DNA of 63,693 nt from Lachnospiraceae bacterium (GTDB lineage: Bacteria > Bacillota > Clostridia > Lachnospirales > Lachnospiraceae): positions 1-63,693 of the forward strand of contig CAAGQC010000099.1 in NCBI GenBank assembly GCA_900771995.1. The letters are read 5' to 3'. A program made the translations under genes and the position numbers. Positions within the stretch are counted from its first letter, which is position 1; the number at the start of each line of letters is the position of its first letter. Under the pieces are notes generated by a model. The model was not told the DNA's origin and searched no databases. It worked only from the letters and a program-made list of their open reading frames with translations. Of this stretch, positions 24,589 to 34,346 are shown in pieces.

Positions 24589-27246
24589 ATGGCTGAATTG
24601 ACACCAATGATGCAAAAATATATGGAGACAAAGGAGCAGTACAAGGACTGTATCCTTTTCTATCGTCTGGGAGACTTTTATGAAATGTTCTTTGACGATG
24701 CCATTGTGGCATCCAGAGAACTGGAGATCGCACTGACCGGAAAAAGCTGCGGCATGGAGGAACGGGCCCCCATGTGCGGCATTCCCTACCATGCGGTGGA
24801 GGGGTATCTGACCAAGCTGGTCAGCCGTGGCTATAAAGTAGCCATCTGCGAACAGGTGGAGGATCCCAAGCTTGCCAAGGGACTGGTGAAGAGAGAGGTC
24901 ATTCGTGTGGTGACTCCCGGTACCAACTTAAATGTCCAGTCACTGGAGGCCAGCAAGAACAATTACCTGATGTGTATTGCATATACCTCGGACGGCATCG
25001 GCATCTCCGCAGCGGACGTGACCACTGGCGACTATTACGTGACCGAAGTGGAGGATCTGCGGAAACTGAACGACGAACTGATGAAATATGAGCCTTCGGA
25101 GATCATCTGCAATGAGGCTTTTTTAGTCAGTGGATTTGATGTGGCGGACTTAAAGTCCCGGTTACATATTTCCGTCAATGCACTGGAATCCCATATGTTT
25201 GATGATGACGGCTGCAGACGGATCCTTATGAAGCATTTTAAAGTCAATACGCTGATCGGTCTGGGTGTGGAGGAATTCCCCACGGGGCTTCTGGCTGCCG
25301 GAGCACTGTTACAATATCTGTACGATACCCAGAAGACGGATCTGGAACACTTTACCCATATTTATCCGTATCTCACCAGCAAATACATGCTGTTGGACAG
25401 TTCCACCAGAAGGAACCTGGAACTGACGGAGACCTTAAGAGAAAAGCAGAAGAGAGGTTCCCTTCTGTGGGTGCTGGACAAGACCAAGACCGCCATGGGC
25501 GCCAGACTGCTCAGAAGCTATATCGAGCAGCCCCTGATCGAGAAGGAAGAGATGGAGAAGCGTCTGGATGCCATTCAGGAACTGAATCAGGATTCCATTT
25601 CCCGGGATGAGATCAGAGAGTATTTAAATCCCATTTACGACCTGGAGCGCCTGCTCAGCAAGGTGACCTATAAGACGGCGAATCCCAGAGATCTGATCGC
25701 TTTCCGGAATTCCCTGCAGATGCTGCCACCGATCAAGACGGTGCTGTCATCGTTCCAGAAGGAGGAACTGGCAGGGATACGGGAACAAATCGACGGACTG
25801 GAAGATATCTACCGGCTGATCGAGGAAGCTATCATTGATGAGCCTCCCCTGTCCATCCGGGAAGGCGGAATGATCAAGGATGGATTTGACGAGACCATAG
25901 ACCGTCTGCGCAGTGCCAAACATGACGGCAAACAATGGCTGGCACAGCTGGAGGAAGAGGACAGAGAACGGACCGGCATCAAGAACCTGAAGATCAAATA
26001 CAATAAAGTCTTTGGCTATTATTTTGAGGTGACCAATTCCTACAAGGATCTGGTGCCAGAAGACTATATCCGCAAGCAGACCCTTGCCAATGCGGAGCGG
26101 TATACCACACCGAGATTAAAGGAGCTGGAAGATACCATCTTAAATGCGGAGGACAAGCTCCAGACATTGGAATATGATGTCTTCTGCAAGATCCGGGATA
26201 CCATCGCACAGGAGCTGGAGAGGATCCAGAATACCGCAAAAGCGGTGGCCAAGCTGGATGTGTATGCGTCCCTGTCTCTGGTGTCGGAACGCAATCACTA
26301 TGTGCGTCCGAAGTTAAACGAAAAAGGGGTTATCGATATCAAGGATGGAAGACATCCTGTGGTGGAGCAGATGATCACCAATGACATGTTCATTGCCAAT
26401 GACACGTATCTGGATAATGGCAGCCATTGTATCAGTGTCATCACCGGCCCCAATATGGCGGGAAAATCCACCTATATGCGTCAGACGGCTCTGATCGTAC
26501 TGATGGCGCAGATTGGCTGTTTTGTGCCTGCCAGAAGTGCCAATATCGGCATCGTGGACCGGATCTTCACCCGTGTGGGTGCTTCGGATGATCTGGCCAG
26601 CGGACAGTCTACGTTCATGGTGGAAATGAATGAAGTGGCGAATATTTTGCGGAACGCCACCTCCAAAAGTCTCCTGATCCTGGACGAGATCGGCAGAGGT
26701 ACATCCACCTTTGACGGATTAAGTATTGCCTGGGCGGTGATCGAGCATATCAGTAACCGGAAGCTCTTGGGAGCGAAGACTCTGTTTGCCACCCATTACC
26801 ATGAACTGACCGAACTGGAAGGCAAAATGAACAATGTGAACAACTACTGCATTGCGGTCAAGGAATGCGGTGATGATATCGTGTTCTTACGAAAGATCGT
26901 AAAGGGCGGTGCGGATAAGAGCTACGGTATTCAGGTGGCGAAGCTGGCCGGTGTGCCGGACATGGTCATTGACCGGGCAAAAGAGATCGTGGAACAGCTG
27001 TCGGACAACGACATTACGGAAAAGGTACAGAGCATAGCTATTGACAATAAGGGCGAGGGGAAAGTCAAAAAACAGCCTAAATACGATGAGGTGGATCTGG
27101 CGCAGATGTCCCTGTTCGACACCGTGACGGATGAGGATGTGCTGAAGGAACTGATGGAGATCGAGGTGACGACGCTGACGCCCTTAGATGCGCTGAATAC
27201 GTTGTATCGCCTGCAGAATAAGTTAAAGAACCGCTGGAACGGTTAG
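24589..27246 (+). CDS. mutS: DNA mismatch repair protein MutS
   Basis: The 885-residue protein recognises base mismatches and starts repair. The N-terminal mismatch-binding loop is YRLGDFYEMFFDDA (about residues 24-37), with the Phe-x-Glu contact in FYE. The ATPase Walker A is GPNMAGKST (620-628), followed by LILDEIGRGTSTFDG and ATHYHEL. A helix-turn-helix dimer region and a short C-terminal tail complete it. The ATG at 24589 follows CAGGAGAAG. mutL follows after 24 bases, so both repair proteins should come from one mRNA. Confidence 0.98.
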   Translation: MAELTPMMQKYMETKEQYKDCILFYRLGDFYEMFFDDAIVASRELEIALTGKSCGMEERAPMCGIPYHAVEGYLTKLVSRGYKVAICEQVEDPKLAKGLVKREVIRVVTPGTNLNVQSLEASKNNYLMCIAYTSDGIGISAADVTTGDYYVTEVEDLRKLNDELMKYEPSEIICNEAFLVSGFDVADLKSRLHISVNALESHMFDDDGCRRILMKHFKVNTLIGLGVEEFPTGLLAAGALLQYLYDTQKTDLEHFTHIYPYLTSKYMLLDSSTRRNLELTETLREKQKRGSLLWVLDKTKTAMGARLLRSYIEQPLIEKEEMEKRLDAIQELNQDSISRDEIREYLNPIYDLERLLSKVTYKTANPRDLIAFRNSLQMLPPIKTVLSSFQKEELAGIREQIDGLEDIYRLIEEAIIDEPPLSIREGGMIKDGFDETIDRLRSAKHDGKQWLAQLEEEDRERTGIKNLKIKYNKVFGYYFEVTNSYKDLVPEDYIRKQTLANAERYTTPRLKELEDTILNAEDKLQTLEYDVFCKIRDTIAQELERIQNTAKAVAKLDVYASLSLVSERNHYVRPKLNEKGVIDIKDGRHPVVEQMITNDMFIANDTYLDNGSHCISVITGPNMAGKSTYMRQTALIVLMAQIGCFVPARSANIGIVDRIFTRVGASDDLASGQSTFMVEMNEVANILRNATSKSLLILDEIGRGTSTFDGLSIAWAVIEHISNRKLLGAKTLFATHYHELTELEGKMNNVNNYCIAVKECGDDIVFLRKIVKGGADKSYGIQVAKLAGVPDMVIDRAKEIVEQLSDNDITEKVQSIAIDNKGEGKVKKQPKYDEVDLAQMSLFDTVTDEDVLKELMEIEVTTLTPLDALNTLYRLQNKLKNRWNG

Positions 27247-27270
27247 ACTTAAGTATCAGAGAGGAGATTT

Positions 27271-29400
27271 ATGGGAATACATGTACTGGACTCCCGGACG
27301 ATCGACAGGATCGCTGCCGGTGAGGTGGTAGAGAGACCGGCCAGTGTGGTAAAGGAACTGGTGGAGAATGCCATTGATGCCGGATCCACGGCAATCACGG
27401 TAGAGGCAAAGGAAGGCGGCATCGAGTTCATCCGTGTGACGGATAACGGCTGCGGAATCGAAAGAGAACAGCTGCCCACCGCCTTCCTCAGACATGCCAC
27501 CAGCAAGATTGAGGATGCGGATGATCTGAACCATATCGCAAGTCTTGGCTTCCGCGGTGAGGCATTGTCCAGTATCGCGGCAGTCTCCCGGGTAGAGATC
27601 ATTACCAAGAGAAAAGAAAATCTCACCGGAACCCGTATGGTGCTGGAGGGAGCGAAAGAACAGTCCATCGATGAGATCGGTGCGCCGGACGGCACGACAT
27701 TTCTCATGCGGAATCTGTTCTTCAATACGCCGGTACGCCGGAAATTTTTAAAACAGCCTGCCACGGAGGGCAGCTATATCACGGATCTGATGGAACATCT
27801 GGCATTGTCGAGACCGGATATTTCCTTTAAGTTCGTATTGGGGAATCAGACCAGATTCCATACCTCCGGGAACGGTGACTTAAGGGAAGTCATCTACCGG
27901 ATCTACGGCCGGGAAATCGCCGCACAGCTGGTGCCCATCCAGATCGAGGAAAACGGCATTAAGGTGGAGGGCTATCTGGGCAAACCGGTGCTGGTGCGTT
28001 CCAACCGTAACTTTGAGATCTATTTTATCAACGGCCGCTTTATCCGCAGCGGAGTGATCGCCAGGGCTATTGAAGATGGGTATAAACAGTACCTGATGCA
28101 GCATAAATTTCCGCTGTGCGTACTGCACATCACCATGGATACGGAGACGGTGGATGTAAATGTGCATCCCTCCAAAATGGATGTGCGTTTTTCTGACGGC
28201 ATGGCTTTTGCCAGAATGCTCAGTGAGAAGATCGCCACCACCTTAAGGAACCGGGAAATGATCCCGGATGCCTCCCTGGAGGACGAAAAAGCGATCCAGA
28301 AAAAGGAACAGGAAGAAAGAAAAGCCTCCTGGAAGGAGCATACTCCGGAAGTCTTCGAAAAAAAGAGAGAAGAAAGCTACCGCGTCATGGAGGCGGCAAA
28401 ATACGAAGCGGCTCCCAAAGACCGGAGAGAATTTATACAGAAACCCATCTGGCAGGAAAATCATGCCGGAGTACAGACCAGCATCCGGAAGCCGGAATCT
28501 GCCGGGGAACAGACAGCGGGTGCTGTAGGTACCATAACGGCGGAAAGACCGCAGAACATTCAGCCCAGTTCCAATCCGGTGGCAGAAGCATCCGAAACGC
28601 CTGCCACAGCCACACCGCAGGAAGATGACTTCTTTGTAGAGGCAGTGCCGTTGGAAGCACCGAAGACACCGGTACCGGCAACGGAGACAGCAACTGTCAT
28701 ACCGGTTCCTGCGCAGCCCACGGCACCGTCACAGGAATTGCCTGCCGAACCGGAGCCGGAGGTAAAGAATGCACAGCAGCTGAATCTGTTTGAAGAAAAA
28801 CTCCTGTCCATGCAGAACCGCAGCCGCTATCGGATCATCGGTCAGGTCTTTGATACCTACTGGCTGATCCAGTTCGAGGATAAGCTGTTTATCATCGATC
28901 AGCATGCGGCTCATGAGAAGGTAAAATACGAGCGGCTGATGAAACAGTTCCATGAAAAGAGCGTGGTTTCCCAACGTCTGATGCCGCCTATTATCGTCAG
29001 CCTGACGGGACAGGAAGAAAGTATTCTGCATACCTATGAGGATGCTTTTGCACAGCTGGGATTTGAGATCGAGGCCTTCGGAGGCAACGAATATGCCCTG
29101 CGCAGTGTGCCGGTGGATCTCTACGGATGCAGTGAGAGAGAACTGTTCCTGGCGGTACTGGACGAACTGTCGCAGGAGACCGGCAACCGCGGAAGCTTTC
29201 AGGTCATCGAGGAGAAGATTGCCTCCATGTCCTGCAAGGCGGCGGTCAAGGGTAACAACCGCCTGAGTTTTCAGGAGGCGGAGGAACTGATCGACGAACT
29301 GCTGACACTGGAGAATCCCTATAATTGTCCCCATGGCAGACCCACGATCATCACCATGACGGAGACAGATCTGGAAAAGAAATTCAAGAGGATAGTATAA
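27271..29400 (+). CDS. mutL: DNA mismatch repair endonuclease MutL
   Basis: The 709-residue protein has a GHKL ATPase domain (ENAIDAGST, DNGCGI, TSKIEDADDL, GFRGEALSSI) in residues 1-330. A low-complexity linker rich in P, A, T and E spans about 340-505. The C-terminal domain has the endonuclease motif DQHAAHEK starting at Asp543, and CPHGRPT near the end, which supports nicking activity as expected in bacteria without MutH. The linker is longer than in many MutL proteins. The stop overlaps the next start as TAATG. Confidence 0.97.
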   Translation: MGIHVLDSRTIDRIAAGEVVERPASVVKELVENAIDAGSTAITVEAKEGGIEFIRVTDNGCGIEREQLPTAFLRHATSKIEDADDLNHIASLGFRGEALSSIAAVSRVEIITKRKENLTGTRMVLEGAKEQSIDEIGAPDGTTFLMRNLFFNTPVRRKFLKQPATEGSYITDLMEHLALSRPDISFKFVLGNQTRFHTSGNGDLREVIYRIYGREIAAQLVPIQIEENGIKVEGYLGKPVLVRSNRNFEIYFINGRFIRSGVIARAIEDGYKQYLMQHKFPLCVLHITMDTETVDVNVHPSKMDVRFSDGMAFARMLSEKIATTLRNREMIPDASLEDEKAIQKKEQEERKASWKEHTPEVFEKKREESYRVMEAAKYEAAPKDRREFIQKPIWQENHAGVQTSIRKPESAGEQTAGAVGTITAERPQNIQPSSNPVAEASETPATATPQEDDFFVEAVPLEAPKTPVPATETATVIPVPAQPTAPSQELPAEPEPEVKNAQQLNLFEEKLLSMQNRSRYRIIGQVFDTYWLIQFEDKLFIIDQHAAHEKVKYERLMKQFHEKSVVSQRLMPPIIVSLTGQEESILHTYEDAFAQLGFEIEAFGGNEYALRSVPVDLYGCSERELFLAVLDELSQETGNRGSFQVIEEKIASMSCKAAVKGNNRLSFQEAEELIDELLTLENPYNCPHGRPTIITMTETDLEKKFKRIV

Positions 29401-29876
29401 TGCGTTTACTGATCAAACAGAGAGTGTTCTCCTGGACGGATTCTTACGATGTCTATGACGAGAACGAAAATCCAAAATATTTTGTAAAGGCGGAGTTCTT
29501 CTCCCTGGGACACCAGCTGCATGTATATGACAGAAATGACCGTGAACTGGGAGTTATCAGACAGCGGCTGCTTACGCTGCTTCCGGCCTTTGAGATCGAG
29601 ATCGGCGGCCGGGTCCGGGGAGAGATCCGCAAGCAGTTTTCCTTTTTCAAGCCCAGATACGAGATCGATTACAACGGCTGGCGTGTGGAGGGAGATTTCC
29701 TGGGATGGGACTATGATGTGTACAGCGGATGCAGCAGTATCATTCATATCTCCAAGGAACTGTTTCACTGGGGAGATACCTATACCATTGATTTCTCCGA
29801 TCCCGGGGATGAACTGGAGGGACTGATGTTAGTCATTGCCATTGATGCGGCAAACTGTACCCAGAACAATGGATAG
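29400..29876 (+). CDS. LURP-one-related (YxjI-like) protein
   Basis: The 158-residue protein resembles the tubby-like LURP-one-related family. It is mostly beta strands with motifs YDVYDENENPKYFVKAEFF near residue 15, LGHQLHVYDRNDRELG, and FEIEIGGRVRGEIRKQFSFF in the middle. Family members have no established enzymatic role; membrane or phospholipid binding has been proposed. Its ATG overlaps the mutL stop by one base, so it is translationally coupled to mutL, a placement with no known rationale. Confidence 0.8.
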   Translation: MRLLIKQRVFSWTDSYDVYDENENPKYFVKAEFFSLGHQLHVYDRNDRELGVIRQRLLTLLPAFEIEIGGRVRGEIRKQFSFFKPRYEIDYNGWRVEGDFLGWDYDVYSGCSSIIHISKELFHWGDTYTIDFSDPGDELEGLMLVIAIDAANCTQNNG

Positions 29877-29912
29877 CTGTCAGCGTTTTATAAAAGTGTA
29901 AGGAAGCGAATT

Positions 29913-30884
29913 ATGTCGGTAACACAAAATAAAAAAAGACCTCTGGTAGTGCTGACCGGACCCACGGCAGTGGGAAAGACGAAGCTGTCCATCGCACTGG
30001 CGAAGGCCATAGAGGGAGAAATCCTGTCGGCGGACTCCATGCAGGTATATAAACATATGGATATCGGATCCGCCAAGATCCGCCCGAAGGAGATGCAGGG
30101 AGTTCCCCATCATCTGATCGATATTCTGGAACCCTGGGAAGAATTCAATGTCGTGGTATTCCAGAAACGTTGTCTGGAATGCATGGAACAGATCTATGAC
30201 AGGGGGCATATTCCCATTCTGGTGGGAGGCACCGGATTCTACATTCAGGCCGTGCTCCGGGGAATTGATTTTACGGAAAACGAAGAGAATACCGAATACC
30301 GCAAGCGACTGGAAGGCCTGGCAGAAGAACAGGGGCCGGAGGTACTGCATGAGATGCTAAAAGAGGTCGATCCGGTATCAGCAGAGAATATCCATGCCAA
30401 TAATATCAAGAGGACCATCCGTGCACTGGAATATTATGAACTGACCGGAGAACCGATCTCTGCCCATAACGAGCGGGAAAAAGAACGCACGAGTCCTTAT
30501 AATTTCAGCTATTTCGTGCTGACGGACGACAGGGAAAAGCTGTATGACCGGATTGAAGTCCGAATCGATGAAATGCTGTCGGAAGGACTGGTGGATGAAG
30601 TAATGCAGCTGAAAGAGATGGGCTGCCACCGGGGCATGGTATCCATGCAGGGACTGGGGTACAAGGAGATTCTGGAATATCTGGAGGGAGAATGCAGCCT
30701 GGAAGAAGCTGTCTATACTCTGAAACGGGACACCAGGCATTTTGCCAAGAGGCAGTTGACCTGGTTTCGCAGAGAGCAGGAAGTGACCTGGATCCATAAA
30801 GGGCAATTTGAATATAACGAAGAGAAAATATTAGAATACATGATCAGAGAATTAGGAGAAAAAGAGATTTATGAGAAGCAGTAA
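29913..30884 (+). CDS. miaA: tRNA dimethylallyltransferase MiaA
   Basis: The 323-residue enzyme attaches dimethylallyl to A37 of tRNAs that read UNN codons. The P-loop GPTAVGKT is at residues 14-21, followed by SADSMQVYKHMDIGSAK and the DDR/RIEVRIDEM region; Trp-Phe-Arg-Arg near residue 285 is typical. It makes the substrate of MiaB (21.2 kb). AAGGAAG precedes the start. Its last 14 bases overlap the following PLP-enzyme gene. Confidence 0.97.
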   Translation: MSVTQNKKRPLVVLTGPTAVGKTKLSIALAKAIEGEILSADSMQVYKHMDIGSAKIRPKEMQGVPHHLIDILEPWEEFNVVVFQKRCLECMEQIYDRGHIPILVGGTGFYIQAVLRGIDFTENEENTEYRKRLEGLAEEQGPEVLHEMLKEVDPVSAENIHANNIKRTIRALEYYELTGEPISAHNEREKERTSPYNFSYFVLTDDREKLYDRIEVRIDEMLSEGLVDEVMQLKEMGCHRGMVSMQGLGYKEILEYLEGECSLEEAVYTLKRDTRHFAKRQLTWFRREQEVTWIHKGQFEYNEEKILEYMIRELGEKEIYEKQ

Positions 30885-32178
30885 TGAAGAAATCTACCTG
30901 TCCATGGGAATCAGCAAGACCGTATATGACTACGGCTGTGCCATTGAGAAAAGTTTAAGAGACCGCTTTGATGAGGTAGACAGAAATGCGGAATACAATC
31001 AGTTAAAGGTGGTCAGGGCCATGCAGCAGCATCAGGTCAGCGAGGCCTGCCTGCTTGGCACCACCGGCTACGGCTACAACGATCTGGGAAGAGATACGCT
31101 GGAAGCGGTCTATGCGGCAACCTTCCATACGGAGGATGCACTGGTGCGCCCCCAGATCACCTGCGGCACCCATGCCCTGGCTCTGGCACTGATGAGCAAT
31201 TTACGCCCCGGAGATGAACTGTTGTCCCCGGTAGGCAAGCCCTACGATACGCTGGAAGAAGTCATTGGCATCCGCCCTTCGAAGGGATCCCTGGCAGAGT
31301 ACGGTGTGACCTACCGTCAGGTAGACCTGCTGCCGGACGGAAGCTTTGACTATGACGGGATCCGGAAGAACATCAATGAGAAGACTCATCTGGTAACGAT
31401 CCAGCGCTCCAAGGGTTACCAGACCAGACCGACCCTGTCCGTAGAGAGAATCGGGGAACTGATCGCCTTTATTAAGGAAATTAAACCGGATGTGATCTGC
31501 ATGGTGGACAACTGTTACGGCGAATTTGTGGAGACTATAGAACCCTCCGATGTGGGTGCGGATATGATCGTAGGGTCTCTCATAAAAAATCCCGGCGGCG
31601 GACTGGCTCCCATCGGCGGTTACATCGCCGGAAAAAAGGAATGCGTGGAAAACGCAGCATATCGTCTGACTTCCCCGGGACTGGGCAAGGAAGTCGGAGC
31701 ATCTCTCGGCATCCTGAAAGACTTTTATCAGGGATTTTTCCTGGCACCGACCGTGACGGCGGGAGCATTAAAGGGTGCCATCTTCGCTGCAAATGTCTAT
31801 GAAAAACTGGGTTTTGCGGTGGTACCGAACGGCAGTGAGAGCCGGCACGATATTATCCAGGCAGTGACCTTCGGTCAACCGGAGGGTGTTATTGGATTCT
31901 GTCAGGGCATTCAGGCAGCGGCTCCGGTGGACAGCCATGTGACACCGGAACCCTGGGATATGCCGGGATATGACGCACAGGTGATCATGGCGGCGGGAGC
32001 CTTCGTATCCGGTTCTTCCATTGAACTGTCCGCAGACGGTCCCATCAAGCCTCCCTATGCGGTATATTTCCAGGGAGGACTGACCTGGCAGCATGCTAAA
32101 TTCGGCATTCTGAAATCCCTGCAGGCATTGGTACAGAAGGGCCTTGTAACGGAAGAACAGATCCGGAAAGCCATGTAG
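30871..32178 (+). CDS. PLP-dependent methionine gamma-lyase-like (aluminium-resistance/YnbB) protein
   Basis: The 435-residue fold-type I PLP enzyme has the family's TTGYGYNDLGRD and GTHALALALM. Lys239 in GSLIKNPGGG is the likely PLP lysine. Database families call these methionine gamma-lyase-like or aluminium-resistance proteins, but the true reaction is not established. In Bacillus, ynbB also lies near miaA, which supports the assignment. TAGGAG inside the end of miaA is its ribosome-binding site and the genes overlap by 14 bases. Confidence 0.87.
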   Translation: MRSSNEEIYLSMGISKTVYDYGCAIEKSLRDRFDEVDRNAEYNQLKVVRAMQQHQVSEACLLGTTGYGYNDLGRDTLEAVYAATFHTEDALVRPQITCGTHALALALMSNLRPGDELLSPVGKPYDTLEEVIGIRPSKGSLAEYGVTYRQVDLLPDGSFDYDGIRKNINEKTHLVTIQRSKGYQTRPTLSVERIGELIAFIKEIKPDVICMVDNCYGEFVETIEPSDVGADMIVGSLIKNPGGGLAPIGGYIAGKKECVENAAYRLTSPGLGKEVGASLGILKDFYQGFFLAPTVTAGALKGAIFAANVYEKLGFAVVPNGSESRHDIIQAVTFGQPEGVIGFCQGIQAAAPVDSHVTPEPWDMPGYDAQVIMAAGAFVSGSSIELSADGPIKPPYAVYFQGGLTWQHAKFGILKSLQALVQKGLVTEEQIRKAM

Positions 32179-32346
32179 ACAGATGCTGAAAGCTACGAAT
32201 TCTGTAGAAAAAGCGCAAAATAAAATCTACTAAATTTGTGTACAGAAGAAGCTTTTTGTGATAGTATAAAAAGACGTATGGAAGACAGACTCGCGGGGAG
32301 ACTGATCTGCCATGAAGAGTACACAGAAGAAAGATGAGGAAATACC

Positions 32347-32586
32347 TTGAAGAGAATTAATTGGGTTTTGATCGTCCTGGTACTGATCGGATTTGTGATC
32401 GGCAGATTTATAGGGACTTATTTCGACGGTACTTTTCTGAATTACGGACAGAATTTCGGACTCAGCAGTCCGGTGGAACTGAATCTTGGGTTCATTATTC
32501 TGACCTTCGGGCTGGAATTTAATATTACCATAGCCAGTGTGATCGGTGTGGTCATAGCGTTCGTGGTATATCGTTTTATCCGTTAG
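32347..32586 (+). CDS. DUF4321 small membrane protein
   Basis: The 79-residue protein has two hydrophobic helices (about residues 6-24 and 48-77) around a glycine-rich loop containing FDGTFLNYG. This matches DUF4321, a clostridial family of unknown role often found beside radC and mreB. The start is TTG at 32347 with GAGGAAA before it; no ATG fits. Upstream (32179-32346) is 168 bases without a gene, where an extended -10 (TGATAGTAT, 32259-32267) is the only promoter-like signal. Confidence 0.8.
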   Translation: MKRINWVLIVLVLIGFVIGRFIGTYFDGTFLNYGQNFGLSSPVELNLGFIILTFGLEFNITIASVIGVVIAFVVYRFIR

Positions 32587-32620
32587 GGCAGCATACGTCG
32601 GAGAAGGCAGAAGGAGACTT

Positions 32621-33319
32621 ATGCCGGAAAAATATGCACACAGGAACACAGATCAGGGACTTCCCTATGAGAGGTTCTTACAGTTCGGACCGGAGAATCT
32701 TACGGAAGCGGAACTGCTTGCCGTTATCTTAAGAACCGGTACGAAGGAGGATTCTGCGGTAGCACTGGCCGAAAAAGTACTTGCGCTGGCCACCTATCCG
32801 AGAGAAGGCCTTCTGGGATTACATGATGTGAGTGTGGAAGAACTGATGGAGATCCGGGGGATCGGTCTGGTAAAAGCGGTGAAGTTAAAGTGTATCGCTG
32901 AATTATCCAACCGGATGAGCCGGGCCAGGGCAAAAGACGGGATCTGCTTTACCAGAGCGGATCAGGTGGCGGAGTATTTCATGGAAAAGCTCAGACACCG
33001 GGATACGGAGTGCGTGTATCTGCTCTGTCTGGATGCCAAGGGACAGCTGATCCGGGAGAAGAAGCTGTCGGACGGATGCGTCAATATGGCGCTGATCTCT
33101 CCCAGAGAGGTCTTTCTGGAGGCACTGAAGGACAAGGCCGTCAGCATTATTCTCGTACACAATCATCCCAGCGGAGATCCCACACCCAGTGCTTCTGACA
33201 GAGAACTGACGGACAATGTGGCGAAAGCGGGCAGGCAGATGGATATTCCGCTGTTAGACCACATTATTATCGGAGATAACAGGTATACTAGCTTCAGAGA
33301 GCAAAAATTATTGATATAA
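32621..33319 (+). CDS. radC: RadC family JAB/MPN-domain protein
   Basis: The 232-residue protein has an N-terminal helix-hairpin-helix region (LTEAELLAVILRTGTK and MEIRGIGLVKAVKLK) and a C-terminal JAB1/MPN metalloprotease-like domain with HNHPSGDPTPSASD, the zinc motif. The name comes from an old repair phenotype; its real role is uncertain. AGAAGGAGA precedes the ATG. It stands 16 bases before mreB, a conserved radC-mreBCD order in Firmicutes. Confidence 0.95.
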   Translation: MPEKYAHRNTDQGLPYERFLQFGPENLTEAELLAVILRTGTKEDSAVALAEKVLALATYPREGLLGLHDVSVEELMEIRGIGLVKAVKLKCIAELSNRMSRARAKDGICFTRADQVAEYFMEKLRHRDTECVYLLCLDAKGQLIREKKLSDGCVNMALISPREVFLEALKDKAVSIILVHNHPSGDPTPSASDRELTDNVAKAGRQMDIPLLDHIIIGDNRYTSFREQKLLI

Positions 33320-33335
33320 GAAAGGGATAACGACA

Positions 33336-34346
33336 GTGGCAAACAATGCATTCGGTATCGACCTTGGTACCAACAACATAAAGATCTATAACCGCAATGA
33401 TGACAACATTATGATCGAGAAAAATATGATTGCCATCGAGAATAAGAATACTTTATTCGCTTACGGAAACTCTGCATTTGAAATGTATGAGAAAGCTCCC
33501 AGCAATATTCATATTTCTTATCCGCTTTCCAATGGTGTGATCGCGGATATTAAGAATATGGAGACACTGGTGAAGTATTTTATCGGCGATCTGCAGAAGG
33601 GCAACACCAAGCCTTCCGATTTCTTTATTGCGGTACCTACGGATGTTACCGAGGTGGAAAAGAGAGCATTTTACGATCTGATCAAGGGCGCCAATGTGAA
33701 AGCCAAGAAGATCATGGTAGTGGAGAAAGCAGTGGCAGACGGACTGGGACTGGACATTGATGTCAAGAACTCCCAGGGTGTACTGGTAGTCAACGTAGGC
33801 TACGAGACTACGGAGATCTCCATCCTCTCTCTGGGAGGTATCGTGTTAAGCCGTCTGATCAAAGTCGGCGGCATGAAATTCGATGATGCTATCCGTGCAG
33901 CGGTCAGAAGAGAATTCTCCCTGATCATCGGCGGCAAGACGGCGGAAAATGTGAAGATTGCATTAAAAGAGCTGGAAGAAGAGGGCAAGGGTGCTGTCGT
34001 ATACGGCAGAGATATTGTCACGGGGCTTCCGGTGGAGCGTGAGATTCCCACCCGGATGGTGGACGAGTCTCTGGAAGAGCACTTCAATACCATTATCGAT
34101 AATGTAAAGGTGATCCTGGAGAGAACGCCGCCCGAGCTGGCAGCGGATATCTACCGTCACGGTATCTATCTGACCGGCGGAGCATCTCAGGTAAGCCATC
34201 TGGCAGAGAGACTGGCAACCGGTACCGGTCTGCACGTGAATGTGGCGGAGAATCCGCTGACCAGCGTAGCGACGGGACTTGCCAAGATCATCAAGGATGA
34301 TAACTATAAAACGGTAGCTTATGCAATTGAAGGGATGAGTAAATGA
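33336..34346 (+). CDS. mreB: MreB/Mbl actin-like rod-shape protein
   Basis: The 336-residue protein starts with FGIDLGTNNIKIY, the actin phosphate-1 loop. It forms filaments under the membrane that guide cell-wall synthesis with MreC, MreD, PBP2 and RodA, all encoded next. The phosphate-2 loop reads VVNVGYETTEISILSLGG, where canonical MreB has D-x-G-G-G-T; both the Asp and two glycines differ. The start is GTG at 33336 after AAAGGG. The stop overlaps mreC as ATGA. Confidence 0.9.
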   Translation: MANNAFGIDLGTNNIKIYNRNDDNIMIEKNMIAIENKNTLFAYGNSAFEMYEKAPSNIHISYPLSNGVIADIKNMETLVKYFIGDLQKGNTKPSDFFIAVPTDVTEVEKRAFYDLIKGANVKAKKIMVVEKAVADGLGLDIDVKNSQGVLVVNVGYETTEISILSLGGIVLSRLIKVGGMKFDDAIRAAVRREFSLIIGGKTAENVKIALKELEEEGKGAVVYGRDIVTGLPVEREIPTRMVDESLEEHFNTIIDNVKVILERTPPELAADIYRHGIYLTGGASQVSHLAERLATGTGLHVNVAENPLTSVATGLAKIIKDDNYKTVAYAIEGMSK

